From Chlorobiota bacterium (GTDB taxonomy: Bacteria > Bacteroidota > Bacteroidia > Flavobacteriales > Flavobacteriaceae): DNA of 5,255 nt. The stretch's first letter is position 1, and every line of letters begins with the position of its first letter. The stretch is from assembly GCA_013153655.1 (NCBI GenBank), contig JAADEB010000155.1, positions 1-5,255 of the forward strand, given 5' to 3'. The translations under genes were made by a program, and so were the position numbers. The notes under the pieces were generated by a model. It ran no database searches. It worked only from the letters and a program-made list of their open reading frames with translations, and was not told the DNA's origin. Positions 1 to 5,206 of the stretch are shown here, in pieces.

Positions 1-2
1 AT

Positions 3-209
3 CGCTACTTCTGGCGAACCCACAACGGACAGGAAATCGATTATGTGGAAGAACGAAACGGACACCTGTATGCCTACGAGTTCACTTGGAATCCAAAGAA
101 AAAGAAAAAAATACCGAAAAGCTTTTTGGAGCAATATCCCGTCGCCGAAGCCAAAATTATTCATAAGCATAATTTCATGGAATTCATTATGCCGGAAAAC
201 CTTACCTAA
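3..209 (+). CDS. C-terminal fragment of an AAA ATPase with DUF4143 domain
   Basis: Only the last 68 codons are inside the window; the frame is open from the left edge and ends at TAA 207-209. The peptide begins RYFWRTHNGQEIDYVEE, continues with YAYEFTWNPKKKKK and ends with a short IIHKHNFMEFI stretch. I recognise this as the tail of the ATP-binding proteins that pair an N-terminal AAA_14 P-loop domain with a C-terminal DUF4143 domain, common in many copies in Bacteroidales. DUF4143 has a PD-(D/E)XK-nuclease-like fold; the GQEIDYV and YEFxW pieces correspond to its core strands. The residue two after the glutamate (YEFTW, Thr at 84-86) is usually lysine in relatives, so any nuclease-like site is incomplete here. 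The ATPase half lies outside the window. The family's role is unsettled. It is separated from the next gene by about 200 bases and probably ends its own transcript. Confidence 0.8.
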   Translation, partial: RYFWRTHNGQEIDYVEERNGHLYAYEFTWNPKKKKKIPKSFLEQYPVAEAKIIHKHNFMEFIMPENLT

Positions 210-227
210 CCGCAAAATCTCACAAGT

Positions 228-258
228 TTTTGCGAACATAATCGCAAAATTTATAATT
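228..258 (+). terminator. Candidate terminator hairpin after DUF4143 gene
   Basis: TTTTGCGA (228-235) and TCGCAAAA (242-249) form a perfect 8-bp stem with a 6-base loop, starting 19 bases after the upstream stop codon and followed by TTTATAATT. Position and T-rich tail fit an intrinsic terminator. The stem is AT-rich with only 3 G:C pairs, so it would be a weak one. A third copy of the arm (CGCAAAA, 211-217) can pair instead with 228-234, so an operator or an attenuator-like switch is also possible. Confidence 0.4.
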
Positions 259-387
259 AAAATGGCGATTGGCGAGAGCCGGTTATTATTTACCCGGGAC
301 AAACGTATACTTTTTAGTCTGTGATAAACATTACCTTCTTGATGTAAGGTTAAGTTTTATACGAATGAAGATGCCGTCATAATATCG

Positions 388-395
388 TATCTTTG
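388..395 (+). promoter_or_regulatory. Bacteroidetes -7 promoter box for the M13-hemD gene cluster
   Basis: TATCTTTG matches the Bacteroidetes primary sigma factor -7 consensus TAnnTTTG exactly. It lies 22 bases upstream of the ATG at 418, giving a predicted leader of only about 15-20 bases. No clear TTTG/TTG -33 element is found 19-23 bases upstream, so the call rests on the -7 box, its location and the lack of a closer alternative. No Shine-Dalgarno sequence lies before the ATG; the AT-rich sequence before it is usual for this phylum. Confidence 0.6.
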
Positions 396-417
396 CCAAA
401 ATTTAGCATTGATTTAT

Positions 418-2499
418 ATGAAAAGAAATACGGTATTGCCGCTTATCGTCTTGATGCTCGGTTTGCGGCTGACAGGATGCCAATCCGGAAAAATCAACCG
501 GGAAAAACCCGCCTCCATGAACAAACAAGAAGTCTATCACGCTATTCCGTTGCAATATATGGATACTACGATACGTCCGCAGGACGATTTCTATATGTAT
601 GTAAACGGCACCTGGCAACGCACGGCTCAAATGCCGCCCGACCGTTCGCGTTGGGGCGCCTTTTCGGAATTGCGCAAACGCACCGATTCGGCTCTACTGG
701 ATTTGGTCAAAACATTATCGGTCAAGAACAACTACCGTTCCGGAAGCGACCAAAAGAAGGCTTTGGACTATTATGCCAGCATTATGGACACGGCCACACG
801 CAGCCGCTTGGGTATCCGCCCCCTCGTTCCTTTTCTGCAAGCCGTCGATTCGGTAAATTCTCCCGAGAGTCTGCGTAAATATCTCGTCCGCACCGAACCC
901 TATTTCGAGTCGGCTTTTTTGACGCTCTATGCCGCACCGCATATGAAGCAAAGCAATATCAACGTGCTTTATCTCAGCAGCGGTACTTTCGGATTGCCCG
1001 GTCGCGATTATTATTTGTCCGGCGACGAGGATGCCCGCCGCCGCCGTAACCAATACCGCCAACATATCGAACGCATGTGGCAATTCCTTCCCGGACGGCC
1101 CGACGGCAAAAAAGCCGCCGAAAACGTGATGAAGATTGAAACCCGTCTGGCCCGCGCCGTGCTCAACAAAGTGGAACGCCGCCAACCCGAGAACCGTTAC
1201 AATCCCCGAAAAATGGCGGATTTGTACAAAGAGGCACCTTCTTTCGATTGGCGCGCTTATGCGGATGAGCTGGGTTTACACAGCGACTCTTTGATTCTTT
1301 CCCAACCCCGTTATTTGCCCGCTTTCGAACAAATACTGAAAGAAGGCGATTGGGAAGCCGTACGCGATTATTTGCGCTGGACCTTGTTGCGCAGCAGTGC
1401 CGGCCGTTTGTCGGAAGAAATCAGCCATGCCAACTGGGAATTCTACGGTAAAACCCTTCGCGGTACGCCCCGCCGCATGCCTTTGGAAGAAAGAGCCTTG
1501 AACACGGTCAACCGGGGCATCGGCGAAGCCCTCGGCAAAGTTTATGTGGACCGTTATTTTACACCGGAAGCCAAACAAAAAGCTAAGGAATTGGTAGGAT
1601 ATCTGCAAAAAGCCTACAAAGAACGCATCGACCGCCTGGATTGGATGAGTGCCGAAACCAAGGAAAAAGCCAAGGAAAAAGTGGACAAGCTGTTGGTAAA
1701 AATCGGCTATCCGGACAAATGGAAAGATTATTCGACCATGAAAATCAAATCACCCGCCGAAGGCGGCAACTATTTCGACAACGCCCTGGCCGTACATCGT
1801 TGGCATTACGACGATATGCGCCGCCGCCTTCACCGGCCCGTGGACCGCAGCGAATGGGGTATGACCCCCCAAACCGTCAATGCCTATTACAATCCGCTAA
1901 ATAACGAAATCGTGTTCCCGGCCGCCATCCTGCAAGCACCTTTCTTCGACCCGCATGCCGATGCGGCGGTGAATTTCGGCGGTATCGGAGCGGTGATCGG
2001 CCATGAAATTTCCCACGGTTTCGACGACCAAGGCGCCAAATTCGACGCCAACGGCAATTTCCGCATGTGGTGGAAACCGGAAGATTTCGAAAACTTCCAA
2101 AAACGCGGCGAAAAACTGGCCGAACAATACAGCGCCATCGAAGTATTGCCCGGCCTGTATATCAACGGAAAATTCACCTTGGGTGAAAACATCGGCGACC
2201 TGGGTGGCGTGTTTGCCGCCTACACGGCCTTGAACAAATATTGGAACGATCACGGAAAACCGGGTAAAATCGATGGCTTCACGCCCGAACAACGTTATTT
2301 TATGTCATGGGCCGTGGTATGGCGAACCAAAATGCGTAAAGACGCCCTGATCAAACAAATCAAAACCGACCCTCATTCTCCCGGTCGTGTTCGAGCCTAC
2401 CAACCGCTCCGCAACATGGAAGCTTTCCATCGCGCTTTCACGATTCGCCCCGGCGACAGCATGTATCTAGCTCCCCGACAACGCGTAAAAATCTGGTAA
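418..2499 (+). CDS. M13 family (neprilysin/PepO-like) zinc metallopeptidase, lipoprotein
   Basis: This is a 693-residue endopeptidase predicted to cleave peptides on the periplasmic side of the envelope. The start chosen is ATG 418, because it gives a classic lipoprotein signal: MKRN, a hydrophobic stretch, then lipobox LTGC with Cys21 as the lipidated residue and the only cysteine in the protein. A TTG start at 409 would only add three residues. The N-terminal M13 domain runs from about residue 46 (IRPQDDFYMYVNGTW near 53-67) to about 430, and the catalytic domain from about 480 to 693. Catalytic residues are complete: HEISH 529-533 (zinc ligands His529 and His533, catalytic Glu530), GENIGDLGG with the third ligand Glu590 and Asp594, the substrate-binding NAYYN motif at 488-492, TDPHSPG with His653 and Arg659 matching neprilysin His711 and Arg717, and the terminal tryptophan. 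Length fits bacterial M13 enzymes. No acidic surface-export signal follows Cys21, so a periplasm-facing anchor is likelier. It is the first gene of the cluster. Natural substrate unknown. Confidence 0.96.
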   Translation: MKRNTVLPLIVLMLGLRLTGCQSGKINREKPASMNKQEVYHAIPLQYMDTTIRPQDDFYMYVNGTWQRTAQMPPDRSRWGAFSELRKRTDSALLDLVKTLSVKNNYRSGSDQKKALDYYASIMDTATRSRLGIRPLVPFLQAVDSVNSPESLRKYLVRTEPYFESAFLTLYAAPHMKQSNINVLYLSSGTFGLPGRDYYLSGDEDARRRRNQYRQHIERMWQFLPGRPDGKKAAENVMKIETRLARAVLNKVERRQPENRYNPRKMADLYKEAPSFDWRAYADELGLHSDSLILSQPRYLPAFEQILKEGDWEAVRDYLRWTLLRSSAGRLSEEISHANWEFYGKTLRGTPRRMPLEERALNTVNRGIGEALGKVYVDRYFTPEAKQKAKELVGYLQKAYKERIDRLDWMSAETKEKAKEKVDKLLVKIGYPDKWKDYSTMKIKSPAEGGNYFDNALAVHRWHYDDMRRRLHRPVDRSEWGMTPQTVNAYYNPLNNEIVFPAAILQAPFFDPHADAAVNFGGIGAVIGHEISHGFDDQGAKFDANGNFRMWWKPEDFENFQKRGEKLAEQYSAIEVLPGLYINGKFTLGENIGDLGGVFAAYTALNKYWNDHGKPGKIDGFTPEQRYFMSWAVVWRTKMRKDALIKQIKTDPHSPGRVRAYQPLRNMEAFHRAFTIRPGDSMYLAPRQRVKIW

Positions 2500-3270
2500 A
2501 TGATACCCGGAATCCCCATAGTGGAACTCTTCGGCATCCCGGTGGCCAATCTCAGTATGGACGAAACCCTGGACCTCATCCGCCGCCGGGTCCGAAACCG
2601 CGAACCCTTGCATCATATTGTCATCAACGCCGGCAAAGTGGTAGCCATGCAAAAGGACGAACAATTACGCCGCTCCGTACTGGAAGCCGACCTGATCAAT
2701 GCCGACGGCATCTCCATCGTTTGGGCCTCCAAAATCCTGGGAAAGCCGCTCAAAGAACGCGTGGCCGGAATCGACCTGATGAACCGGCTGGTGGAAAACG
2801 CCGCCTCCGAAGGCCATAAAATTTTCCTCTTCGGCGCCCGCGAAGAGGTGGTGTCCAAGGTAAAGGATATTTGGAGCGAAAAATACGGTCCCGAAATCAT
2901 CGCCGGCTACCGTAACGGCTATTTCGGACCGGAAGACGAGGAAAACATCGCCAAGCAAATCGCCGCCAGCGGAGCCGACTTGCTTTTTGTGGCCATCAGT
3001 TCGCCCAAAAAGGAAATCTTCCTGAAAAAATACAAGCATATCTTGAAGAACGTACCCTTCGTTATGGGTGTAGGCGGCAGCTTCGACGTGGTGGCCGGCA
3101 AAACCAAGCGCGCCCCTTTGTGGATGCAAAAAGCCGGATTGGAATGGTTCTACCGCCTTATTCAGGAACCCCGCCGCATGTGGCGTCGCTATCTCATCGG
3201 AAACGCCGAATTTTTGATGCTCCTGTTGAAAGAATTTTTCCGAAAATCCCGCAACAATGCCGCGTCCTGA
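2500..3270 (+). CDS. WecG/TagA/CpsF family (GT26) glycosyltransferase
   Basis: The 256-residue product belongs to family GT26, whose studied members move an N-acetylated hexosamine or its uronic acid (ManNAc in TagA, ManNAcA in WecG) from a UDP donor to an undecaprenyl-diphosphate-linked sugar at the cytoplasmic membrane. Visible signatures in order: an FGIPVANLSMDETLDLI opening (11-27), VINAGKVV (41-48), NADGISIVWAS (67-77) with the conserved Asp69 at the position of the proposed TagA catalytic aspartate, RVAGIDLMNRL (87-97), FLFGAREEVV (109-118), AISSPKKE (165-172), GVGGSFDVVAGKTKRAP (190-206) and GLEWFYRLIQEPRRMWRRYL (213-232). The basic C-terminal part with Arg-rich helix and FLMLLLKEFF resembles the membrane-binding appendage of TagA. 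Its ATG directly abuts the peptidase stop codon (TAA then ATG, gap 0) with no Shine-Dalgarno site, suggesting translational coupling. Donor and acceptor are not known; no other glycan genes are in view, so it may serve a pathway encoded elsewhere. Confidence 0.93.
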   Translation: MIPGIPIVELFGIPVANLSMDETLDLIRRRVRNREPLHHIVINAGKVVAMQKDEQLRRSVLEADLINADGISIVWASKILGKPLKERVAGIDLMNRLVENAASEGHKIFLFGAREEVVSKVKDIWSEKYGPEIIAGYRNGYFGPEDEENIAKQIAASGADLLFVAISSPKKEIFLKKYKHILKNVPFVMGVGGSFDVVAGKTKRAPLWMQKAGLEWFYRLIQEPRRMWRRYLIGNAEFLMLLLKEFFRKSRNNAAS

Positions 3271-3862
3271 TGCGCATATGGTCCTTTATGCCATATTGGG
3301 TTTATGGATGCTGACGGCTTTGTGGAAAATCCTTTTTCCTCACCGCTTCGAGCAAGTTCGCCGAAATCCGTTGGTATTTTACCACGCCTACCGTTCCCGC
3401 GCCCATCAATTCTTTTCATTGGAAAAGGTGTTGGTCCACCTGATGTTTATCCTTTGGATAACGGCCTACATTATTTTTTCGGTGCACATATTCCGCCATT
3501 CCGGCATAAGCGGTGTATGGACGGTGGCCGTGGGAGCCTATTTTCTCAACCTGTTCGTTTTGTGGCTGTTTCATTGGCGAAAAAAAGTATTTTCCGATAT
3601 ATATTTCCTTCAATTATCCTTGGTTTTTTACCTGAGTCTTTGGTGGAGCATCGTATTTTTTCTCGTCTATTTTCTACCCGTTCCCGGCATTTGGTCGTGG
3701 CGCATCATCAGTTTGGCTTTGGGAATAGGATTGATTTATTACTGTTTGCAGTTCTTTAAGATAGCCTCTTCGGAGCTCGGCATAAAAGGTATTTATATTA
3801 TTTTGTATCTTTGCACATTGATAATTTTACCTTTGGTGGTAATATTTTCTTACGTAATTTAA
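3257..3862 (+). CDS. DUF4271 family multi-pass membrane protein
   Basis: The 201-residue protein has about six hydrophobic helices (roughly residues 8-27, 58-79, 87-106, 117-140, 147-166 and 177-199). The C-terminal signature IILYLCTLIILPLVV (181-195), the gene length and the position directly before a HemD homologue identify DUF4271, a Bacteroidetes-specific family of unknown function. The polar loop between the first two helices (HRFEQVRRNPLVFYHAYRSRAH, 29-50) is rich in Arg and His. The ATG at 3257 gives a 14-base overlap with the glycosyltransferase gene; ATG 3278 (residue 8) is an equally plausible start and would leave a 7-base gap. Tight spacing on both sides supports co-transcription. 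Codons for the conserved YLC motif spell a perfect -7 promoter box (see 3806-3813). No function can be assigned from the sequence. Confidence 0.85.
   Translation: MPRPDAHMVLYAILGLWMLTALWKILFPHRFEQVRRNPLVFYHAYRSRAHQFFSLEKVLVHLMFILWITAYIIFSVHIFRHSGISGVWTVAVGAYFLNLFVLWLFHWRKKVFSDIYFLQLSLVFYLSLWWSIVFFLVYFLPVPGIWSWRIISLALGIGLIYYCLQFFKIASSELGIKGIYIILYLCTLIILPLVVIFSYVI
3806..3813 (+). promoter_or_regulatory. Candidate internal -7 box for hemD
   Basis: TATCTTTG, an exact TAnnTTTG match, lies inside the DUF4271 gene 54 bases before the hemD ATG. It shares ten bases, GTATCTTTGC, with the box upstream of the peptidase gene (387-396). The local sequence from about 3789 to 3862 is AT-rich compared with the coding DNA around it. 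No convincing -33 TTTG is seen at the expected distance. Because these bases also encode a conserved protein motif (Tyr-Leu-Cys), the match could be coincidental. Confidence 0.4.
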
Positions 3863-3867
3863 GCAAT

Positions 3868-4650
3868 ATGAAGAACAAAGAGACGGCACCTCTTATCAAG
3901 AAAGTCAAAAGCATCCTCGTTTCCCAACCCGAACCGCAAAGCGAAAAATCACCTTATTTCAATTTGAGCAAAAAATTGAAAGTTAAGGTGGATTTCCGTC
4001 CCTTCATTCATGTGGAAGGCGCCACGGTGAAGGAAGTACGCCGTCAGAAAATCAATCTGTCCGATTACGATTCCATTATTTTCACCTCGCGTACGGCCAT
4101 CGACCATTATTTTCGCATCGCCGAGGAAATGCGTTACAATATTCCCAACACCAACCGTTATTTCTGCACCTCCGAAGCCATTGCCAAATACCTGACCAAA
4201 TACATCGTCTACCGCAAACGCCGTATCCTCTTCGGCGACGGCACCATCAACGGCCTCAAAGAGGTGATTCGCAAATACCCCAACGGTAAATTTCTCCTGC
4301 CTTCTTCGGACAAGCTGAAACCCCAGGTACCCGAGATGCTCAACGATTTGGGTGTGAAATGGAAATCGGCCATGTTTTTCCGCACCGTTATCAGCGACTT
4401 GTCCGACTTGGCGGACGTGTACTACGACATTTTGGTCTTTTTCAGCCCTTCGGGTATCGAGTCGCTCTTCCACAATTTTCCCGATTTCAAGCAAAACGAC
4501 ACCCGCATCGCCGTCTTCGGCAACAATACCTATCAGGCCGCCCTCGACCGCGGCCTGCGCGTGGACATCAAGGCGCCTTCGCCCGAAAACCGCTCCATGA
4601 CCATGGCCTTGGAAAATTATATCAAAATCGCCAACAAGCGCAAACGCTAA
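3868..4650 (+). CDS. hemD: Uroporphyrinogen-III synthase (HemD) family protein
   Basis: The 260-residue product matches the Bacteroidetes form of uroporphyrinogen-III synthase, which closes hydroxymethylbilane into uroporphyrinogen III with inversion of ring D, the branch point to haem, sirohaem and corrinoids, in the cytosol. Visible signatures: KSILVSQPEP (14-23) and VDFRPFIHVEG (41-51) as the first domain opening, IIFTSRTAIDHYF (70-82), YFCTSEAIAKYL (98-109), the linker YRKRRILFG (115-123), KFLLPSSD (141-148) opening the repeat of the fold, FFSPSGIESL (191-200), FGNNTYQAALDRGL (217-230) and the closing SMTMALENY (243-251). The start chosen is ATG 3868, five bases after the DUF4271 stop; a TTG at 3811 would add 19 unrelated residues that overlap that gene. 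A basic, AT-rich N-terminus (KNKETAPLIKK) and Lys/Arg tail flank the domains. It is last in the cluster, with no strong terminator just downstream. Many Bacteroidales keep this gene while lacking early tetrapyrrole enzymes, so its true reaction is uncertain. Confidence 0.9.
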   Translation: MKNKETAPLIKKVKSILVSQPEPQSEKSPYFNLSKKLKVKVDFRPFIHVEGATVKEVRRQKINLSDYDSIIFTSRTAIDHYFRIAEEMRYNIPNTNRYFCTSEAIAKYLTKYIVYRKRRILFGDGTINGLKEVIRKYPNGKFLLPSSDKLKPQVPEMLNDLGVKWKSAMFFRTVISDLSDLADVYYDILVFFSPSGIESLFHNFPDFKQNDTRIAVFGNNTYQAALDRGLRVDIKAPSPENRSMTMALENYIKIANKRKR

Positions 4651-4873
4651 ACCCTTAATCCGGTACACGGTCAAGGCCGAACGGAAAACCTTATTCGGAA
4701 CTTAGAGATAAAGGTATTGCATATATCGCGTCCCTACATGGGTCATATTCATAATGACAGAAATGAGACGCCGGTATAAATCGTCAAAAAAAATCGGTTA
4801 AACGATTGTCCACGGGTCGATACGGCTCTCAAAGAGATTCTGCGAAAACGATTTAGTAAACGATAAACCAATC

Positions 4874-4905
4874 TATTCAACAGTTCAACTATTCATCTCT
4901 TCAAC
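4874..4905. repeat. Octamer array 1 (four units, TATTCAAC type)
   Basis: Four contiguous 8-base units with starts at 4874, 4882, 4890 and 4898. The first is TATTCAAC; the others differ from it by one or two bases (AGTTCAAC, TATTCATC, TCTTCAAC). The opening word ATCTATTCAAC (4871-4881) recurs exactly at 4986-4996, where two more units (4989-5004) follow. Confidence 0.7.
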
Positions 4906-4922
4906 AGAAATACCCGATTTAA

Positions 4923-4937
4923 TCCGCCTGAGGCGGA
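4923..4937. repeat. Perfect GC-rich hairpin TCCGCCTGAGGCGGA
   Basis: TCCGCC (4923-4928) and GGCGGA (4932-4937) form a perfect 6-bp stem with loop TGA. It sits in AT-rich surroundings, 272 bases after the hemD stop, with no T tract on the + side, so it is not a standard terminator. Words of this kind recur between genes of Bacteroidetes, which suggests a dispersed palindromic repeat, but I recall this rather than having tested it. Confidence 0.6.
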
Positions 4938-4943
4938 CACGGC

Positions 4944-4983
4944 GATTCAACGATTCCACGATTGAACGGTTCAACGATTAAAC
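4944..4983. repeat. Octamer array 2 (five units, GATTNAAC type)
   Basis: Five contiguous 8-base units start at 4944, 4952, 4960, 4968 and 4976. The consensus is GATTNAAC: position 5 is C, C, G, C and A in turn. Unit 2 has C at position 6 and unit 4 has G at position 2 (GGTTCAAC). The array starts seven bases after the hairpin at 4923-4937 and is followed, after a 5-base break, by two TATTCAAC-type units at 4989-5004. Confidence 0.8.
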
Positions 4984-5011
4984 AAATCTATTCAACTCTT
5001 CATCAAAAACA

Positions 5012-5060
5012 GGAGATTCCTCAGTCGTAAACTCCTTCGCGCACAGCGTCCCTGCGGGAG
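5012..5060. repeat. Candidate degenerate dispersed repeat beginning GGAGATTCCTC
   Basis: GGAGATTCCTCAGTCG at 5012-5027, followed by ACTCCTTCGCGC, resembles in outline the reverse complement of the repeat at 5167-5206, which begins GGAGATTGCTTCGCTCC. The two share GGAGATT in opposite orientation, then a CT and a CTCC at slightly different spacing. The 3' part holds a short stem TCCC (5049-5052) with GGGA (5056-5059). Coordinates are approximate. Confidence 0.4.
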
Positions 5061-5086
5061 AACAACAAAGGTAACTATCTGATTTA

Positions 5087-5104
5087 GTTAAGGTTAAAGT
5101 TAAA
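5087..5104. repeat. Hexamer run GTTAAR x3
   Basis: Three contiguous hexamers, GTTAAG at 5087 and GTTAAA at 5093 and 5099, then a partial GTTT. The run lies six bases before octamer array 3 and shares its TTAA content, but the period is six rather than eight. Confidence 0.65.
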
Positions 5105-5109
5105 GTTTC

Positions 5110-5141
5110 GATTTAACGATTCAACGATTTAACGGTTTAAC
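5110..5141. repeat. Octamer array 3 (four units, GATTYAAC type)
   Basis: Four contiguous 8-base units start at 5110, 5118, 5126 and 5134. The consensus is GATTYAAC, with position 5 being T, C, T and T. As in array 2, the fourth unit has G at position 2 (GGTTTAAC). A decayed fifth unit (AGAATAAAC, 5142-5150) has one extra base. Confidence 0.8.
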
Positions 5142-5166
5142 AGAATAAACCACGTTTCCCGTTATC

Positions 5167-5206
5167 CGTCATTGCGAGCGGAACAACGTGGAGCGAAGCA
5201 ATCTCC
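5167..5206. repeat. Dispersed intergenic repeat of the GTCATTGCGAG...GAAGCAATCTC type
   Basis: CGTCATTGCGAGCGGAAC opens and GGAGCGAAGCAATCTCC closes this 40-base stretch; ATTGC (5171-5175) and GCAAT (5198-5202) are its inverted ends. I recognise it as a short dispersed repeat seen between genes in many unrelated bacteria. It has no protein of its own and would depend on outside enzymes if it ever moved. A 25-codon minus-strand frame through it (5162-5239) gives the familiar spurious peptide with GDCFAP and SARNDG. Confidence 0.7.

Larger units (their letters stand above)
210..417 (+). other. Intergenic region between DUF4143 gene and M13 peptidase gene
   Basis: This AT-rich gap holds overlapping inverted repeats at 211-249, a weak short inverted repeat (ACCTT 333-337 with AAGGT 346-350) and a Bacteroidetes-type -7 box at 388-395. 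A reading frame running from 43 to 324 crosses it, but that frame lies out of register with the recognisable DUF4143 tail and its product (lysine, isoleucine and serine rich) resembles no family. I see no gene between 210 and 417. Confidence 0.7.

Noticed and set aside
43..324. 93-codon + strand frame at the left edge
   Set aside because: It overlaps the recognisable DUF4143 tail out of frame and runs on into AT-rich non-coding DNA; the product has no family features.
393..878. 161-codon + strand frame overlapping the start of the peptidase gene
   Set aside because: Out-of-frame shadow of the M13 gene, whose lipoprotein signal and domain sequence are clear in the other frame.
2665..3129. 154-codon minus-strand frame opposite the glycosyltransferase gene
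   Set aside because: Antisense shadow of a well-conserved GT26 gene; no promoter or recognisable product.
3304..3759. 151-codon + strand frame within the DUF4271 gene
   Set aside because: Out-of-frame shadow; the DUF4271 frame has the six-helix pattern and the YLCTL signature.
3811..3867. Upstream TTG start for hemD
   Set aside because: It would add 19 residues unlike HemD N-termini and overlap DUF4271 by 52 bases; the ATG at 3868 gives the normal opening.
3949..4674. 241-codon minus-strand frame opposite hemD
   Set aside because: It is long only because of the codon usage of the opposite strand. It covers nearly the whole HemD coding region, resembles no family, and hemD is unmistakable.
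4677..4698. Terminator for hemD (CCGAA with TTCGG)
   Set aside because: Only 5 bp with a 12-base loop and no T tract after it; not enough to call.
4874..5150. CRISPR array
   Set aside because: Units are 8 bases, directly adjacent, degenerate and lack spacers; no cas genes are present.
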